In this document: positions 27,118-35,678 of the stretch, one piece after another
Layout of the letters: each line of letters starts with the position of its first letter
How positions within the stretch are numbered: position 1 is the first letter of the stretch
Notes under the pieces: generated by a model
What the model saw: the letters and a program-made list of their open reading frames with translations, nothing else
Told to the model about the DNA's origin: nothing
The model's database searches: none
Program-made: the position numbers and the translations under genes
DNA from: Psychrilyobacter atlanticus DSM 19335
Lineage (GTDB): Bacteria > Fusobacteriota > Fusobacteriia > Fusobacteriales > Fusobacteriaceae
Assembly: GCF_000426625.1 (NCBI RefSeq)
Contig: NZ_KE384547.1
Span: forward strand, 976,986 to 1,040,985
Direction of reading: 5' to 3'
Length of the DNA: 64,000 bases

Positions 27118-27320
27118 AGTTAGTAGTTTATTCTTCTAGAACTTCCTAAAGATATGTTTCTAAAGGGTTTTCTTTCTTTTTCCCTTACTAACATTAATGT
27201 CTATTATATTTATCTAGGATTAGATTTATTGAATAACCTTAAGGTATTCCTTTTTTTTAGGAACAATTCTCTATATTCGATAAAAACTTATTCTGAAGTT
27301 TCCTTATAATACTACTAACT
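27118..27320. repeat. AT-rich segment bounded by short inverted repeats
   Basis: The 455-bp gap between the peptide-binding gene and tsx has no ORF I can support. AGTTAGTAGT at 27118-27127 and its exact complement ACTACTAACT at 27311-27320 bound about 200 bp of AT-rich DNA, with partial match continuing 2-3 bp on each side. It could be a small non-autonomous element or simply chance in AT-rich sequence. The rest of the gap is the leader of the peptide-binding gene and the tsx terminator. Confidence 0.3.
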
Positions 27321-27456
27321 AGTTTTAAAATCAAGGTTTTTTTGATTTTTTTATCAATATTTTTTAAAATAAAATTTCTACTTAGATGGATTATTATAAA
27401 AAACGTGATATTTTATAGAAACATCAATAAAAATAAGATGTAGGGTACGGAATAAA

Positions 27457-27493
27457 AAAAGGCAATTTTTTCATAGTGAAAAAACTGCCTTTT
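27457..27493 (-). terminator. Intrinsic terminator after tsx-like gene
   Basis: AAAAGGCA-TTTTTTCA and TGAAAAAA-TGCCTTTT arms form a hairpin of about 16 bp with a TAG loop and one mismatched pair, and a T run follows on the minus strand. Confidence 0.85.
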
Positions 27494-27511
27494 AATTGAG
27501 ATGTAAATTAT

Positions 27512-28339
27512 TTAAAACATATAGTGAACTCCTAAAATATATTGAGTAGAATCACTGGAATTAGAAGAACTACTTGCTACCTCAGTAAAATTATGATTGA
27601 GCTTCACCGAAGCAGAGACTGCAAAATTATCCATTTGGAGTTTAAGTTGATTAAACCATTGGAGGGAGTTATCTGTTCCGTAAGTCCCATTCCAGGTATT
27701 ATTATATTTTTTAGATTCTTTAGCCCCGAAGACATAATCTACCCATCCACTATACACAAATGACCAACCATTTTCAAATTTATACAGAGGAGCAAGGTAA
27801 GCTATATTGAATAGGTACCCGTCCCATTTACCTTCGTTGGGTTTACCATATGACTTAGTAGCATACCTTGCAAAGAGATTCATTCGGACATAATCAAATC
27901 CTTCTAAATCAAAATAGTTACCTATTCCTACCTGATGACGTCTCAGTCCTCCCTTATAATCTCCATTGTCGTAGTCAAGTTGATACGAGAGAAACCATTC
28001 ATTGAATCTTCCAATGGAAAGATCTTTTCCTAAGAGACCATCTAATGAGATACGAGGATTAATTTCTCCGTAGATACTAGGTTTAACTCCATGCATATCA
28101 CTGCTGCCAGAATTTAGAATATCGAAGAAGTCATTGAACCAATATAGATCCAATAATTTATATCTGTGAAATCCTTCCATCTCCAAATAGATGTCATCCA
28201 CATTTTCACGGGTTCCATCAGCGGCATTATTCCCTTGAAATAAACTTACTTGAACCATATTATAATTCCATGGTTCGTATTTTGCCATTACCAGCTGACT
28301 AAAGCATAGCATGATAATAATTAATATTTTTTTCTTCAT
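27512..28339 (-). CDS. Tsx-like nucleoside-specific outer-membrane channel
   Basis: A 275-aa beta-barrel with a signal peptide (residues about 1-19) and a C-terminal phenylalanine (VHYMF) that fits a BAM-recognition signal. Several stretches match E. coli Tsx: YLEMEGFHRYKLLDLYWFNDF, EINPRISLDGLLGKDLSIGRFNEWF and NEGKWDGYLFNIAYLAPL. Tsx channels pass nucleosides and deoxynucleosides across the outer membrane. No nucleoside permease or phosphorylase is beside it, so the substrate is inferred from family only. It is the last gene of a five-gene minus-strand cluster that includes two chromate-transporter halves. Confidence 0.85.
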   Translation of the reverse strand: MKKKILIIIMLCFSQLVMAKYEPWNYNMVQVSLFQGNNAADGTRENVDDIYLEMEGFHRYKLLDLYWFNDFFDILNSGSSDMHGVKPSIYGEINPRISLDGLLGKDLSIGRFNEWFLSYQLDYDNGDYKGGLRRHQVGIGNYFDLEGFDYVRMNLFARYATKSYGKPNEGKWDGYLFNIAYLAPLYKFENGWSFVYSGWVDYVFGAKESKKYNNTWNGTYGTDNSLQWFNQLKLQMDNFAVSASVKLNHNFTEVASSSSNSSDSTQYILGVHYMF

Positions 28340-28371
28340 ATCTTTTCTACCTTCCTAAAGTTAGTATTTTG

Positions 28372-28923
28372 TTACATTATGTATAATCCGAGATATCCTA
28401 AAACTCCTGAAGAGATGATAAGGATAACTGGATTGATTTTTTTCTTATAGGCTATCCCAAACATGAGGATAGAGATAACGATTGTTTTTATCTCTATCTT
28501 GTTTTCAATTATCCAAGTAGCCTGGGCAATCATATATCCTGCATATAAAATTAAAGCTGTAGTCAGGGATTTTAAAACAAAAAAAATAGCTCTTTTATAT
28601 ATATTTTCCTCCAACTGCTGTAAGACTTTAGCTAAAATTAGAATAACTATGATAGATGGAAGAGCAAGTGCTATTGTTGCTACAATAGCTCCTGGAATTC
28701 CCGCCACTTTATTCCCTACAAATGTTGCTGTATTCATAGCTATGGCACCAGGAGTCATTTGAGATATAGACAATACATTAAAAAATTCATCATATCCCAT
28801 AAAACCATTTTTTTCTAATTCATTCTGCAAAAGAGGGATGGAAGCCAGTCCTCCTCCAAAGTTAAATAATCCAATCTTAAAATACATGGTAAATAATTTT
28901 AGGAGAGTTATAAAATAAGTCAT
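28372..28923 (-). CDS. Chromate transporter family protein, half-size (second of pair)
   Basis: A 183-aa membrane protein of the CHR family. The N-terminal motif GLFNFGGGLASIPLLQNEL and the following ISQMTPGAIAMNTATFVGNKVAGIPGA are diagnostic. Half-size CHR proteins occur as adjacent pairs that act together, in place of the fused 400-aa ChrA. The substrate may be chromate or sulfate-like anions, but physiological roles of half-size pairs are often unknown. It starts immediately after its partner's stop codon. Confidence 0.9.
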   Translation of the reverse strand: MTYFITLLKLFTMYFKIGLFNFGGGLASIPLLQNELEKNGFMGYDEFFNVLSISQMTPGAIAMNTATFVGNKVAGIPGAIVATIALALPSIIVILILAKVLQQLEENIYKRAIFFVLKSLTTALILYAGYMIAQATWIIENKIEIKTIVISILMFGIAYKKKINPVILIISSGVLGYLGLYIM

Positions 28924-29481
28924 CTATTTCACCTCCAAAATAGATTTTATCCTATTTGGAAGGAAAAAAGTAGCTGCAGCTCCTAACAATGCCCCAAGGA
29001 TAATGAGTAAGATAGGACTGATATCAAATATCAATAATAAAATAAATGCAGCGATAAAAATAATATAACTCATTCCGGAGATAAAACTTTTTCTGCATAT
29101 TTTCAGAGTTGAACTTGCAATAAGACCTATGATACAGGCTCTGATTCCTAGAAAGATACTATTAATCACCGGGTTATCAAAAGAGTTTCCTAAAAAATTA
29201 TAGATTAGGGTAATAATTATAAGTGATGGAAATATTATTCCAAGGGAGGCTATAAATCCTCCTAATTTTCCAGCCTTCTTATTGCCTATAAATGTAGAGG
29301 CATTTATAGCTATGGTTCCAGGAGTCATCTGAGAGATTATAAACATCTCCATAAGTTCGTCTTCTGTAATCCACTTTCTTTTTTCTACCAATTCTTTTTC
29401 TATAAGGGGTAACATTGCGTACCCTCCTCCAAAGGTAAATAAACCTATCTTGAAAAAAGATGTAAATAATTTCATTAACAT
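28924..29481 (-). CDS. Chromate transporter family protein, half-size (first of pair)
   Basis: A 185-aa CHR-family membrane protein with GLFTFGGGYAMLPLIEKEL and ISQMTPGTIAINASTFIGNKKAG. It pairs with the downstream half; the two stop and start codons abut. The pair sits in a five-gene set (short-chain dehydrogenase, beta-barrel, the CHR pair and Tsx-like channel), all with short gaps, suggesting one transcript. Confidence 0.9.
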   Translation of the reverse strand: MLMKLFTSFFKIGLFTFGGGYAMLPLIEKELVEKRKWITEDELMEMFIISQMTPGTIAINASTFIGNKKAGKLGGFIASLGIIFPSLIIITLIYNFLGNSFDNPVINSIFLGIRACIIGLIASSTLKICRKSFISGMSYIIFIAAFILLLIFDISPILLIILGALLGAAATFFLPNRIKSILEVK

Positions 29482-29493
29482 ATTAAGACTCCT

Positions 29494-30081
29494 TTAAAAA
29501 TCAAATCTATATCCCAACCCCAATGTAAACCTGCTATGGTCTATATTTTCTTCAATATTGTTATCTGTTTTGGCTGTATTTATCTGGTAAGCAAGTTCCA
29601 CGATAAATTGATCCACCTCAAATCCACCACCAATGGCACCATAAAATCCGATAGGATTGACCTTTTCATCTATATCTCTCAATCCGTTTTCAGTTTGATT
29701 AAAGGATAATCCAATATTAGTTTTTAAAAATGGTTGGATAGTTCCGTCGGTATTGAATTGATACTTTATCGCACCGTAGATTGGTACAGATGTATATAAT
29801 TCACCGGATTTTTCGTTTAAATCTTTAGCTTTTCCATGCTTTTGATAACCAATTCCCAACCCCATATATGTATTGGGATAGACCTCTTTTAATCCCTCTA
29901 AGATTACCTCATAACCTATCTCTGAATCTTCTCCTAGAACCTCAGTTCCGTTTTCTTCAATGGACTTGTATTTTCCATTGAAACTCCCTCCTACTCTACC
30001 TTCTATGATATTTCTTCCTGCACCATAGACCGTATTAGCAGTTAGGATCGTCAATAAAGTTAATAATTTTATTTTTTTCAT
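29494..30081 (-). CDS. Outer-membrane beta-barrel protein
   Basis: A 195-aa protein with a signal peptide (TILTANTVYGA) and alternating beta strands, ending in LGLGYRFDF with a terminal phenylalanine typical of small barrels. It is of the OmpW/OmpA-barrel size class (about eight strands), but I cannot assign a named family with confidence. AGGAGG precedes the ATG, 9 nt after the dehydrogenase gene. Confidence 0.75.
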   Translation of the reverse strand: MKKIKLLTLLTILTANTVYGAGRNIIEGRVGGSFNGKYKSIEENGTEVLGEDSEIGYEVILEGLKEVYPNTYMGLGIGYQKHGKAKDLNEKSGELYTSVPIYGAIKYQFNTDGTIQPFLKTNIGLSFNQTENGLRDIDEKVNPIGFYGAIGGGFEVDQFIVELAYQINTAKTDNNIEENIDHSRFTLGLGYRFDF

Positions 30082-30090
30082 CTCTTCCTC

Positions 30091-30864
30091 CTATTTTTTT
30101 TCTTGTATTTTTTTTATTAAGATTAAGTTTAGTTTCCTGGGAATAAATTTTGTGAAAGCTATCATAAACTTATTAAATTTCCCATGAATTAAGATGTCTT
30201 TTTTAGTATCTATATTTTTATAGAGATACTCTGCTACATCTTCAGCGTTGGCTATATGAAAATTCTTAAAGAGCCCTTTTTCTATTCGATCCATCTTTTC
30301 AAAGGCAGTTTTTGTAGGACCTGGGCAGAGGGTGATGACCTTTATCTTAGAATCCCTCAGTTCCTCTGCAATTCCTTCTGAAAAATTCAACAGATATGAT
30401 TTTGTACCGTAGTAAACACTCATAAGAGGTCCACTCTGAAAACTAGCTGTAGAAGCTATGTTAAATATCTTACCACTTCCGGCCTTTATCATATCCTGTA
30501 AAAATAATTTTGTAAGGATGGTTGGAGTTACTATATTTAAATTTATCAGATCCAGATCAGACTGAGTATCTTTTTCTAAAAATTTACCATGATACCCTAT
30601 ACCTGCATTATTTATAAGGATATCTACTCTCAGATGTTTTTTCTTTATTGTTTCGTATAGACTGGAAGCACCTGTTTCTCCTGATATGTCCAGAGATATT
30701 ATTTTTATATCTACCTCATATAGTGATTCTAATTTTTTTTTGAGGAGGGCCAGTGTGTTTTTATTTCTAGCTACCAAGATCAGATTATGATTATTTTTGG
30801 CAAAGATATGAGCTAAATTCAACCCAATTCCTGAGCTGGCTCCTGTTATAAGTGTGTATTTCAA
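30091..30864 (-). CDS. Short-chain dehydrogenase/reductase
   Basis: A 257-aa classical SDR oxidoreductase. The cofactor-binding TGASSGIG is at the N-terminus, NNAG follows at about residue 87, and the catalytic residues lie in STASFQSGPLMSVYYGTKSY (Ser, Tyr, Lys). A C-terminal hydrophobic stretch is typical of the DltE/YqjQ-like subgroup. The substrate is unknown. The ATG at 30876 contains the ribosome site GGGAGGA itself, so the real start is most likely the TTG at 30864, a few nt behind that site. It heads a five-gene minus-strand cluster. Confidence 0.88.
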   Translation of the reverse strand: MKYTLITGASSGIGLNLAHIFAKNNHNLILVARNKNTLALLKKKLESLYEVDIKIISLDISGETGASSLYETIKKKHLRVDILINNAGIGYHGKFLEKDTQSDLDLINLNIVTPTILTKLFLQDMIKAGSGKIFNIASTASFQSGPLMSVYYGTKSYLLNFSEGIAEELRDSKIKVITLCPGPTKTAFEKMDRIEKGLFKNFHIANAEDVAEYLYKNIDTKKDILIHGKFNKFMIAFTKFIPRKLNLILIKKIQEKK

Positions 30865-30923
30865 AGTTCCTCCCATGTAAAAAAATTAATAATGAAATGA
30901 AATCATCAAATTTATTATATCAC

Positions 30924-30962
30924 AAAAAAGAGGCTGATTTCTATGGGGTCAGCCTCTTAATT
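30924..30962 (-). terminator. Terminator downstream of the EAL gene
   Basis: AAGAGGCTGA (30928-30937) pairs exactly with TCAGCCTCTT (30949-30958); the minus strand continues with TTTTTT. It lies about 190 nt beyond the EAL gene stop and just ahead of the dehydrogenase promoter region. Confidence 0.75.
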
Positions 30963-31129
30963 TTATTATTATTTAGGAAGTTATACCCTTAAGGGGCATC
31001 ATCAAGATTTCTACTCGGTAAAGAGTAAAAGCAAAATGTCTAAAAATTTACAATGGAAATTAAGAACTTGAGATAAAATTTATAGATCAAACAAAAGGTT
31101 GTAAAAACTTAAATTGTATTTGTTTGGAC

Positions 31130-31144
31130 GCAACGTCACGCTGC
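31130..31144 (-). repeat. Stop-adjacent imperfect palindrome (copy 1)
   Basis: On the minus strand, three bases after the EAL gene stop codon, GCAGCGTGACGTTGC appears. A closely similar, perfectly palindromic word (GCAACGTAACGTTGC) directly follows the stop codon at 37410-37424. The 19-nt extended words agree at 15 positions. Confidence 0.4.
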
Positions 31145-31147
31145 TTT

Positions 31148-32800
31148 TTATTTTATAGATGTTTTTACAGAATTATTATGTTTAATACAAAATTCTTTAA
31201 ATTTCTTTGTTTCTAAAGGTTTTGTAAAAAAATATCCTTGAGCAGCATCACAATTTAATTCTTTTAAAATATTAAGAGTATCAACATTTTCAACACCTTC
31301 AGCTATAACTTTCAATCCCATAGATCTTCCTAAATCAATGGAAGATTTAACGATATTATAATCTCTTTGATCGGTATTCATATTTTTTATAAACATTTTA
31401 TCTATCTTCAGTTTATCAAATGGAAGATTTCGAAGGTAAGATATAGCAGAAAAACTGGTTCCAAAATCATCCAAGGCAAAAGTAATACCATACTTTTTTA
31501 AACACTCCATAACTAAATAGATTTCCTCAAAATCTTCAATTAAATTTCTCTCTAAGATTTCAAACTCTAAACCGTTTAAACTTCTATCATAATTTTTTAT
31601 GGTATTGGTAACTGATTTATTTTTCAGGCATGCTACAGGTGTGTTTAAAGCTAATTTCATATGGAATCCATCTCTTTCCCACCCTTCCTGAATCTCAAGG
31701 GAAGATTTGATCAGCCAATTTGTAAAAGTATTGATTAAGTTAGTTTTTTCCATATACGGCATGAATAAATTTGGAGAGATAGTTCCTTCCACAGGATGGA
31801 CCCATCTTATCAAGACTTCAGCACAGTTAATTAAACCGGTTTTAAATTCTATCTTAGGATGAAAATAAAGTTGAAATTGATTATTTTCAATGGCAGCAGG
31901 TAATTCATTTAAGATAGAAAGTTTTTTGTTATGAAGTTTATTGATATTATCGTTAAAATAATAATATGAAAATAAGTTTTTTCTTGCATAAGCTCGTGCT
32001 ATCTCTGCATTCTGTAATAGCCTTTCCTGGGTATCTATAAATTTTGCCACTCCAACACTTAGTTCAGGATAGATTAAAATATTACCTATAGATATATTTT
32101 GTTCTAAGATTTCTATTTTTTTTTCAAAAGAATAGGGACTGTGATGATCCATCAATAGCCCAAAAGCATTATCTCTAAAGTGAAAAAGTTCAACCCCATC
32201 CTGGGATGCCTTTTTTAAATTAAGGGATAATATTTTTATAAAGTCTTCTAAGATAAAATTACCATATTCATTTAAGATTTGGTTGAAATTTTCAATTTCA
32301 AAAAGAGCTAAATATTTACCATGAAGATGTTTTTTTTCTGTAAAAAAAGTATCGAAGCATTTTCTATTGGCTATATTTGTAATTCGATTATAAAATGTTA
32401 ATTTCTCAACATCTTTTAATGTTTTTAATATTATATCTATAATAGATCCATTGACAGTACTGACAATCACAAAGAATAAAAGTCTGTATATCCAATTTTC
32501 AGTGGACTGCATCTCCATAGTTGCAACCGATAGAGGAATAAAACTGGTAAGATAACCGGCTATAGTCCCAAAGAAGAGCCCTCCTAGATATCCAAAGTTA
32601 AATACTGCCAGTATGAGAGGGATATACATAAGGTTTATATAAACATATTTAGTTCCACCAGTAAGGTAAACTATTCCTAAAACTGCAAAAATTAATATTA
32701 AAATAAGCAAAATTGAATATATAATATCCAATTTTTTAGGATGGTACCATTTTTTAATAAGTTTAATGAAAAATTTAGTGTCTCGCACAGTAAAAACCAC
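31148..32800 (-). CDS. Membrane-anchored EAL phosphodiesterase with degenerate GGDEF domain
   Basis: A 550-aa cyclic-di-GMP signalling protein. The N-terminus has about four or five membrane segments (roughly residues 24-130). The GGDEF-type domain (about 135-285) has lost its signature: the motif reads FRDNAFG, so it probably does not make c-di-GMP. The C-terminal EAL domain (about 295-545) keeps the catalytic parts: AEVLIRWVHP, LALNTPV, FEILER, ALDDFGTSFSAISYL, KIDKMF, IAEGVE and QGYFFTKP. It likely degrades c-di-GMP, with the GGDEF part regulatory. The start is uncertain (GTG 32800, or GTG 32788). It diverges from the helicase fusion gene. Confidence 0.9.
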   Translation of the reverse strand: MVFTVRDTKFFIKLIKKWYHPKKLDIIYSILLILILIFAVLGIVYLTGGTKYVYINLMYIPLILAVFNFGYLGGLFFGTIAGYLTSFIPLSVATMEMQSTENWIYRLLFFVIVSTVNGSIIDIILKTLKDVEKLTFYNRITNIANRKCFDTFFTEKKHLHGKYLALFEIENFNQILNEYGNFILEDFIKILSLNLKKASQDGVELFHFRDNAFGLLMDHHSPYSFEKKIEILEQNISIGNILIYPELSVGVAKFIDTQERLLQNAEIARAYARKNLFSYYYFNDNINKLHNKKLSILNELPAAIENNQFQLYFHPKIEFKTGLINCAEVLIRWVHPVEGTISPNLFMPYMEKTNLINTFTNWLIKSSLEIQEGWERDGFHMKLALNTPVACLKNKSVTNTIKNYDRSLNGLEFEILERNLIEDFEEIYLVMECLKKYGITFALDDFGTSFSAISYLRNLPFDKLKIDKMFIKNMNTDQRDYNIVKSSIDLGRSMGLKVIAEGVENVDTLNILKELNCDAAQGYFFTKPLETKKFKEFCIKHNNSVKTSIK

Positions 32801-32952
32801 CCTTGAAAAGTTATATCAATATTATATCCTAATAATTATCTTATTCAAAATTAATTTTTAATAAATAACCTTATAATTCCTATTTGGTTACTATTTTAGT
32901 TAGGATTATGGGTAATGAATAAATAATAATTACGAATAGTAAAATATTATTG

Positions 32953-32958
32953 TATAAT
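32953..32958 (+). promoter_or_regulatory. Possible -10 box for the helicase fusion gene
   Basis: A consensus TATAAT sits about 50 nt before the start of the helicase fusion gene, with a weak TTACGA 17 bp upstream. Confidence 0.4.
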
Positions 32959-32965
32959 AGAAATA

Positions 32966-32977
32966 GAACTATAGCTC
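32966..32977 (+). promoter_or_regulatory. SOS-box-like dyad
   Basis: GAACTATAGCTC matches the Gram-positive LexA half-site pattern GAAC-N4-GTTC with one mismatch. It falls 8-19 nt downstream of the TATAAT, near the expected transcription start. Whether LexA of this phylum uses this box is not known to me, and one such near-match can occur by chance. Confidence 0.25.
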
Positions 32978-33000
32978 AGAGATACGATATAAGAAGGTGA

Positions 33001-35418
33001 TTGAAGTTGCTTATGAATAAGGAGCAAGAAAAAATAGCGTATACCAAACCAAATGGACATATGCTTATAAAGGGAATAGCAGGAAGCGGAAAAACAACAG
33101 TGGGAATATGCAGAATATCATATTTATTGAATAACTATTGTCATGATAAAGATGATAATATTTTATTTATAACATTTAACAAAACTCTGGTTAACTATGT
33201 ATCTTATTTTTATAACAAGGTAGATAATATAACCCAGTATAATATGCATTCATTGTTTGGATTCCCAAAAGACAGGGTAAAGATAACAACAGTTGATAGT
33301 TTGATGTATGGGTATTTTTTAGAGTATCAAAAAAAATCTAAAGTAGAGTTAAAACTCAACCCAACCAACCATAAAAAGCATGGTATTTTAAATGAATTGA
33401 TAGAAAAATTAAAGAATAAATATAGTGAAGTTTCAATCTTTGAAGATGTGAATACGGCTTTTTTATTGGAAGAAATAAATTGGATCAAAGCCTGCAACTA
33501 TATAGATGAAGCTGAATATCAGGAAGCCAGCAGAATAGGAAGCCTAAAATTGGGAGTGACTACTCAAAAGCTACCCAAGAATTCCATGGTCAGGAAGGCA
33601 ATATTTGAATTGATGGAACTCTATACAGAGAATCTTATAAAAGAGAATAGTATAGATTATAATGATATGAGACTCATTGCTTTGGGGGAGTTAGAGAATA
33701 AAACTAAGAAAAAATATACCCATATTCTGATAGACGAATGTCAGGACCTATCCAAAGTACAGCTGGAATTTATAAGGGGATTATACGCCAATAAAAGTCA
33801 CTCTAGTTTTACGTTTTTATTCGATAGTGCCCAAAGTATATATTCTCATTCATGGCTGGGAATGGGAGGGGAACGGACATTTGCTAGTATAGGTTTTAAT
33901 ATGATAGGAAAGAGTAAAACTCTCAGCAAAAACTTTAGAACCACAACACAGATATCTAAAGCAGCCTATAGCCTCCTAAATAAAAATGAAGTTATCACAG
34001 GAAATTCAGATTATGTAAAACCATATCTTATTGATAGATATGGTAATTATCCAATATTTAAAGAATTTTTATCTGAAGGAGAACAGGCAGCCTATGTAAA
34101 AAAAATACTGGATGGGAGACATTCAAAAACCCTTAAAAGTGACATTGCTATAATTGGAAGGACTAAAAATCAATTGTTAAACTTCAAACTTCTGATGGAA
34201 AAATTAGGTGTGAAGACAACATTTATAGATCGTGGGAACGATGATTTTGATTCCAATGAGATAAAATTATTTACTATGCATTCTATAAAGGGAATTGAAA
34301 CCAAGGTAATAATTATGATCTCTTTAAATGAAAAAATACTGCCATTTCATTCATCTAATATAGAAGAATTGAAGGAATATGAGGAGATTCAGGAACGAAA
34401 GTTGATGTATGTAGGGATGACAAGAGCCATCGAGGAATTGTATCTATTATCCTCTGAAACACCCAGTAAGTTCATAGGGGATATAGGATATAAATATTTA
34501 CAGATAGATACTGATAAAAAAATGAGGGTATTTTACAATATCCCTGTAGATGATTATTACTTTAAAGATCGACTGGTAAATATTCATTCCAACGAGGAGA
34601 AGGTAAGGCAGTGGCTGATTCAAGAACTTCTAACTACTTATGAGTATAAATTAGATCTTATAGATATAGAATATTCGCTGACTTTAGGATCTAAAAAATA
34701 CTTTGTAGATGTGGTTATCTACAACAAGAAAAAACCATATATATTCATAGAAACAAAATCAAAGGAAGTTGAACTGTTAGATGGCTTTGAACAATTGAAA
34801 AGTTATATGACTATGGAAAAATCAGTGGAATATGGAATATTGACCAATGGAAGAGATATAAAGATATATAATTCCGAATTTGAAGAAGTTTTTGAAATAC
34901 CTGACTTTACATTGGACATGATAGAGGAAACTGTAGGGGAAGAATTTATATATTCTGATTTTAAGAAGGGAATACAGATACAGTATCTTGTAATAGACGA
35001 AGAGACTATAATTGCAGAAGATAAAGATGCAGATATAACATATAATAGAATCGATTTGCTATCACTGCCAAAATTTAAATGGGTAAACATATATACAAAC
35101 TATGAAGATCCAGAAGGGGAAATATTATTACCTAAAGACTGGGTCGGTGATAACGGAAATTATATAATAGAAAATTATGGTGACAGTATGGACCCATTGA
35201 TCTGTGACGGTGACCTAGTGGTAGTAGAAAAAAAAGCTCCTAAAACAAACGATATAATAGCAGTAATAATGGAGGACAAATCGGTTTTAAAAAGGTATAT
35301 GAAGATAGGAACCTCTATATTGTTATCCAGTGAAAACGAGGAGTATGAGCCCATATATTTCAATGAGCAGGATATAAATGACTATTTTGTAGGAGTAGTT
35401 GTAGGAGTGATTAGATAA
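33001..35418 (+). CDS. UvrD-like helicase fused to HsdR-N-type nuclease and S24 peptidase
   Basis: An 805-aa three-part fusion (numbering from TTG 33001). Residues 1-500 are an SF1 UvrD/Rep-type helicase: Walker A GIAGSGKTT (25-33), Walker B LIDECQD (243-249), motif IV NFRTTTQI, motif V TMHSIKGIE and motif VI VGMTRAIEELYL. Residues 530-640 resemble the type I restriction HsdR N-terminal PD-(D/E)xK domain: KVRQWLIQELL, then FVDVVIY with Asp570, then IETK with Glu584 and Lys586. Residues 690-805 are a LexA/UmuD-like S24 domain with GDSMDP (Ser729), GDLVVV and Lys764 in VLKRY. No Ala-Gly or Cys-Gly cleavage pair lies about 35 residues before the serine. AAGGTGA precedes it; TTG 33007 or ATG 33013 may be the true start. 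It is probably a DNA-repair or defence enzyme linked to DNA damage. Confidence 0.88.
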   Translation: MKLLMNKEQEKIAYTKPNGHMLIKGIAGSGKTTVGICRISYLLNNYCHDKDDNILFITFNKTLVNYVSYFYNKVDNITQYNMHSLFGFPKDRVKITTVDSLMYGYFLEYQKKSKVELKLNPTNHKKHGILNELIEKLKNKYSEVSIFEDVNTAFLLEEINWIKACNYIDEAEYQEASRIGSLKLGVTTQKLPKNSMVRKAIFELMELYTENLIKENSIDYNDMRLIALGELENKTKKKYTHILIDECQDLSKVQLEFIRGLYANKSHSSFTFLFDSAQSIYSHSWLGMGGERTFASIGFNMIGKSKTLSKNFRTTTQISKAAYSLLNKNEVITGNSDYVKPYLIDRYGNYPIFKEFLSEGEQAAYVKKILDGRHSKTLKSDIAIIGRTKNQLLNFKLLMEKLGVKTTFIDRGNDDFDSNEIKLFTMHSIKGIETKVIIMISLNEKILPFHSSNIEELKEYEEIQERKLMYVGMTRAIEELYLLSSETPSKFIGDIGYKYLQIDTDKKMRVFYNIPVDDYYFKDRLVNIHSNEEKVRQWLIQELLTTYEYKLDLIDIEYSLTLGSKKYFVDVVIYNKKKPYIFIETKSKEVELLDGFEQLKSYMTMEKSVEYGILTNGRDIKIYNSEFEEVFEIPDFTLDMIEETVGEEFIYSDFKKGIQIQYLVIDEETIIAEDKDADITYNRIDLLSLPKFKWVNIYTNYEDPEGEILLPKDWVGDNGNYIIENYGDSMDPLICDGDLVVVEKKAPKTNDIIAVIMEDKSVLKRYMKIGTSILLSSENEEYEPIYFNEQDINDYFVGVVVGVIR

Positions 35419-35489
35419 CTTCTAACTAAAAAATAGAATGCAGATACTATGTATAAACAGGCTATATAAAAACAGATTAAAAGACTGGA

Positions 35490-35665
35490 CACAAAGTGCA
35501 CAAAGAAAAAAACTCCCAAAGAGTGTTTAAAATTTAGTGATATTTTGAATATCCTTCGTGTAAGTTTCTAATAAAGATTGGTGTAAATTGATGACGAAAA
35601 AAAGTTTTAGTCGCAGATTACGTAAAGATAGATTAAAAAAATGGTGTAGATTAGCGATAAAAAAA
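35490..35665. repeat. Degenerate CACAAAG/GTGTAAATT repeat region
   Basis: The 260-bp gap after the helicase fusion gene contains CACAAAGTGCACAAAGA and two imperfect copies of a GGTGTAAATTGATGACGAAA-like word (the second GGTGTAGATTAGCGATAAA), about 60 nt apart. Similar words occur at 21811-21920 and 50800-50920. No ORF is evident. Confidence 0.4.
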
Positions 35666-35678
35666 GGAGTGATTAAGT

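Noticed and set aside
30100-30876. Dehydrogenase start at ATG 30876
   Set aside because: That ATG is fused to the ribosome site GGGAGGA; a start four codons later gives proper spacing.
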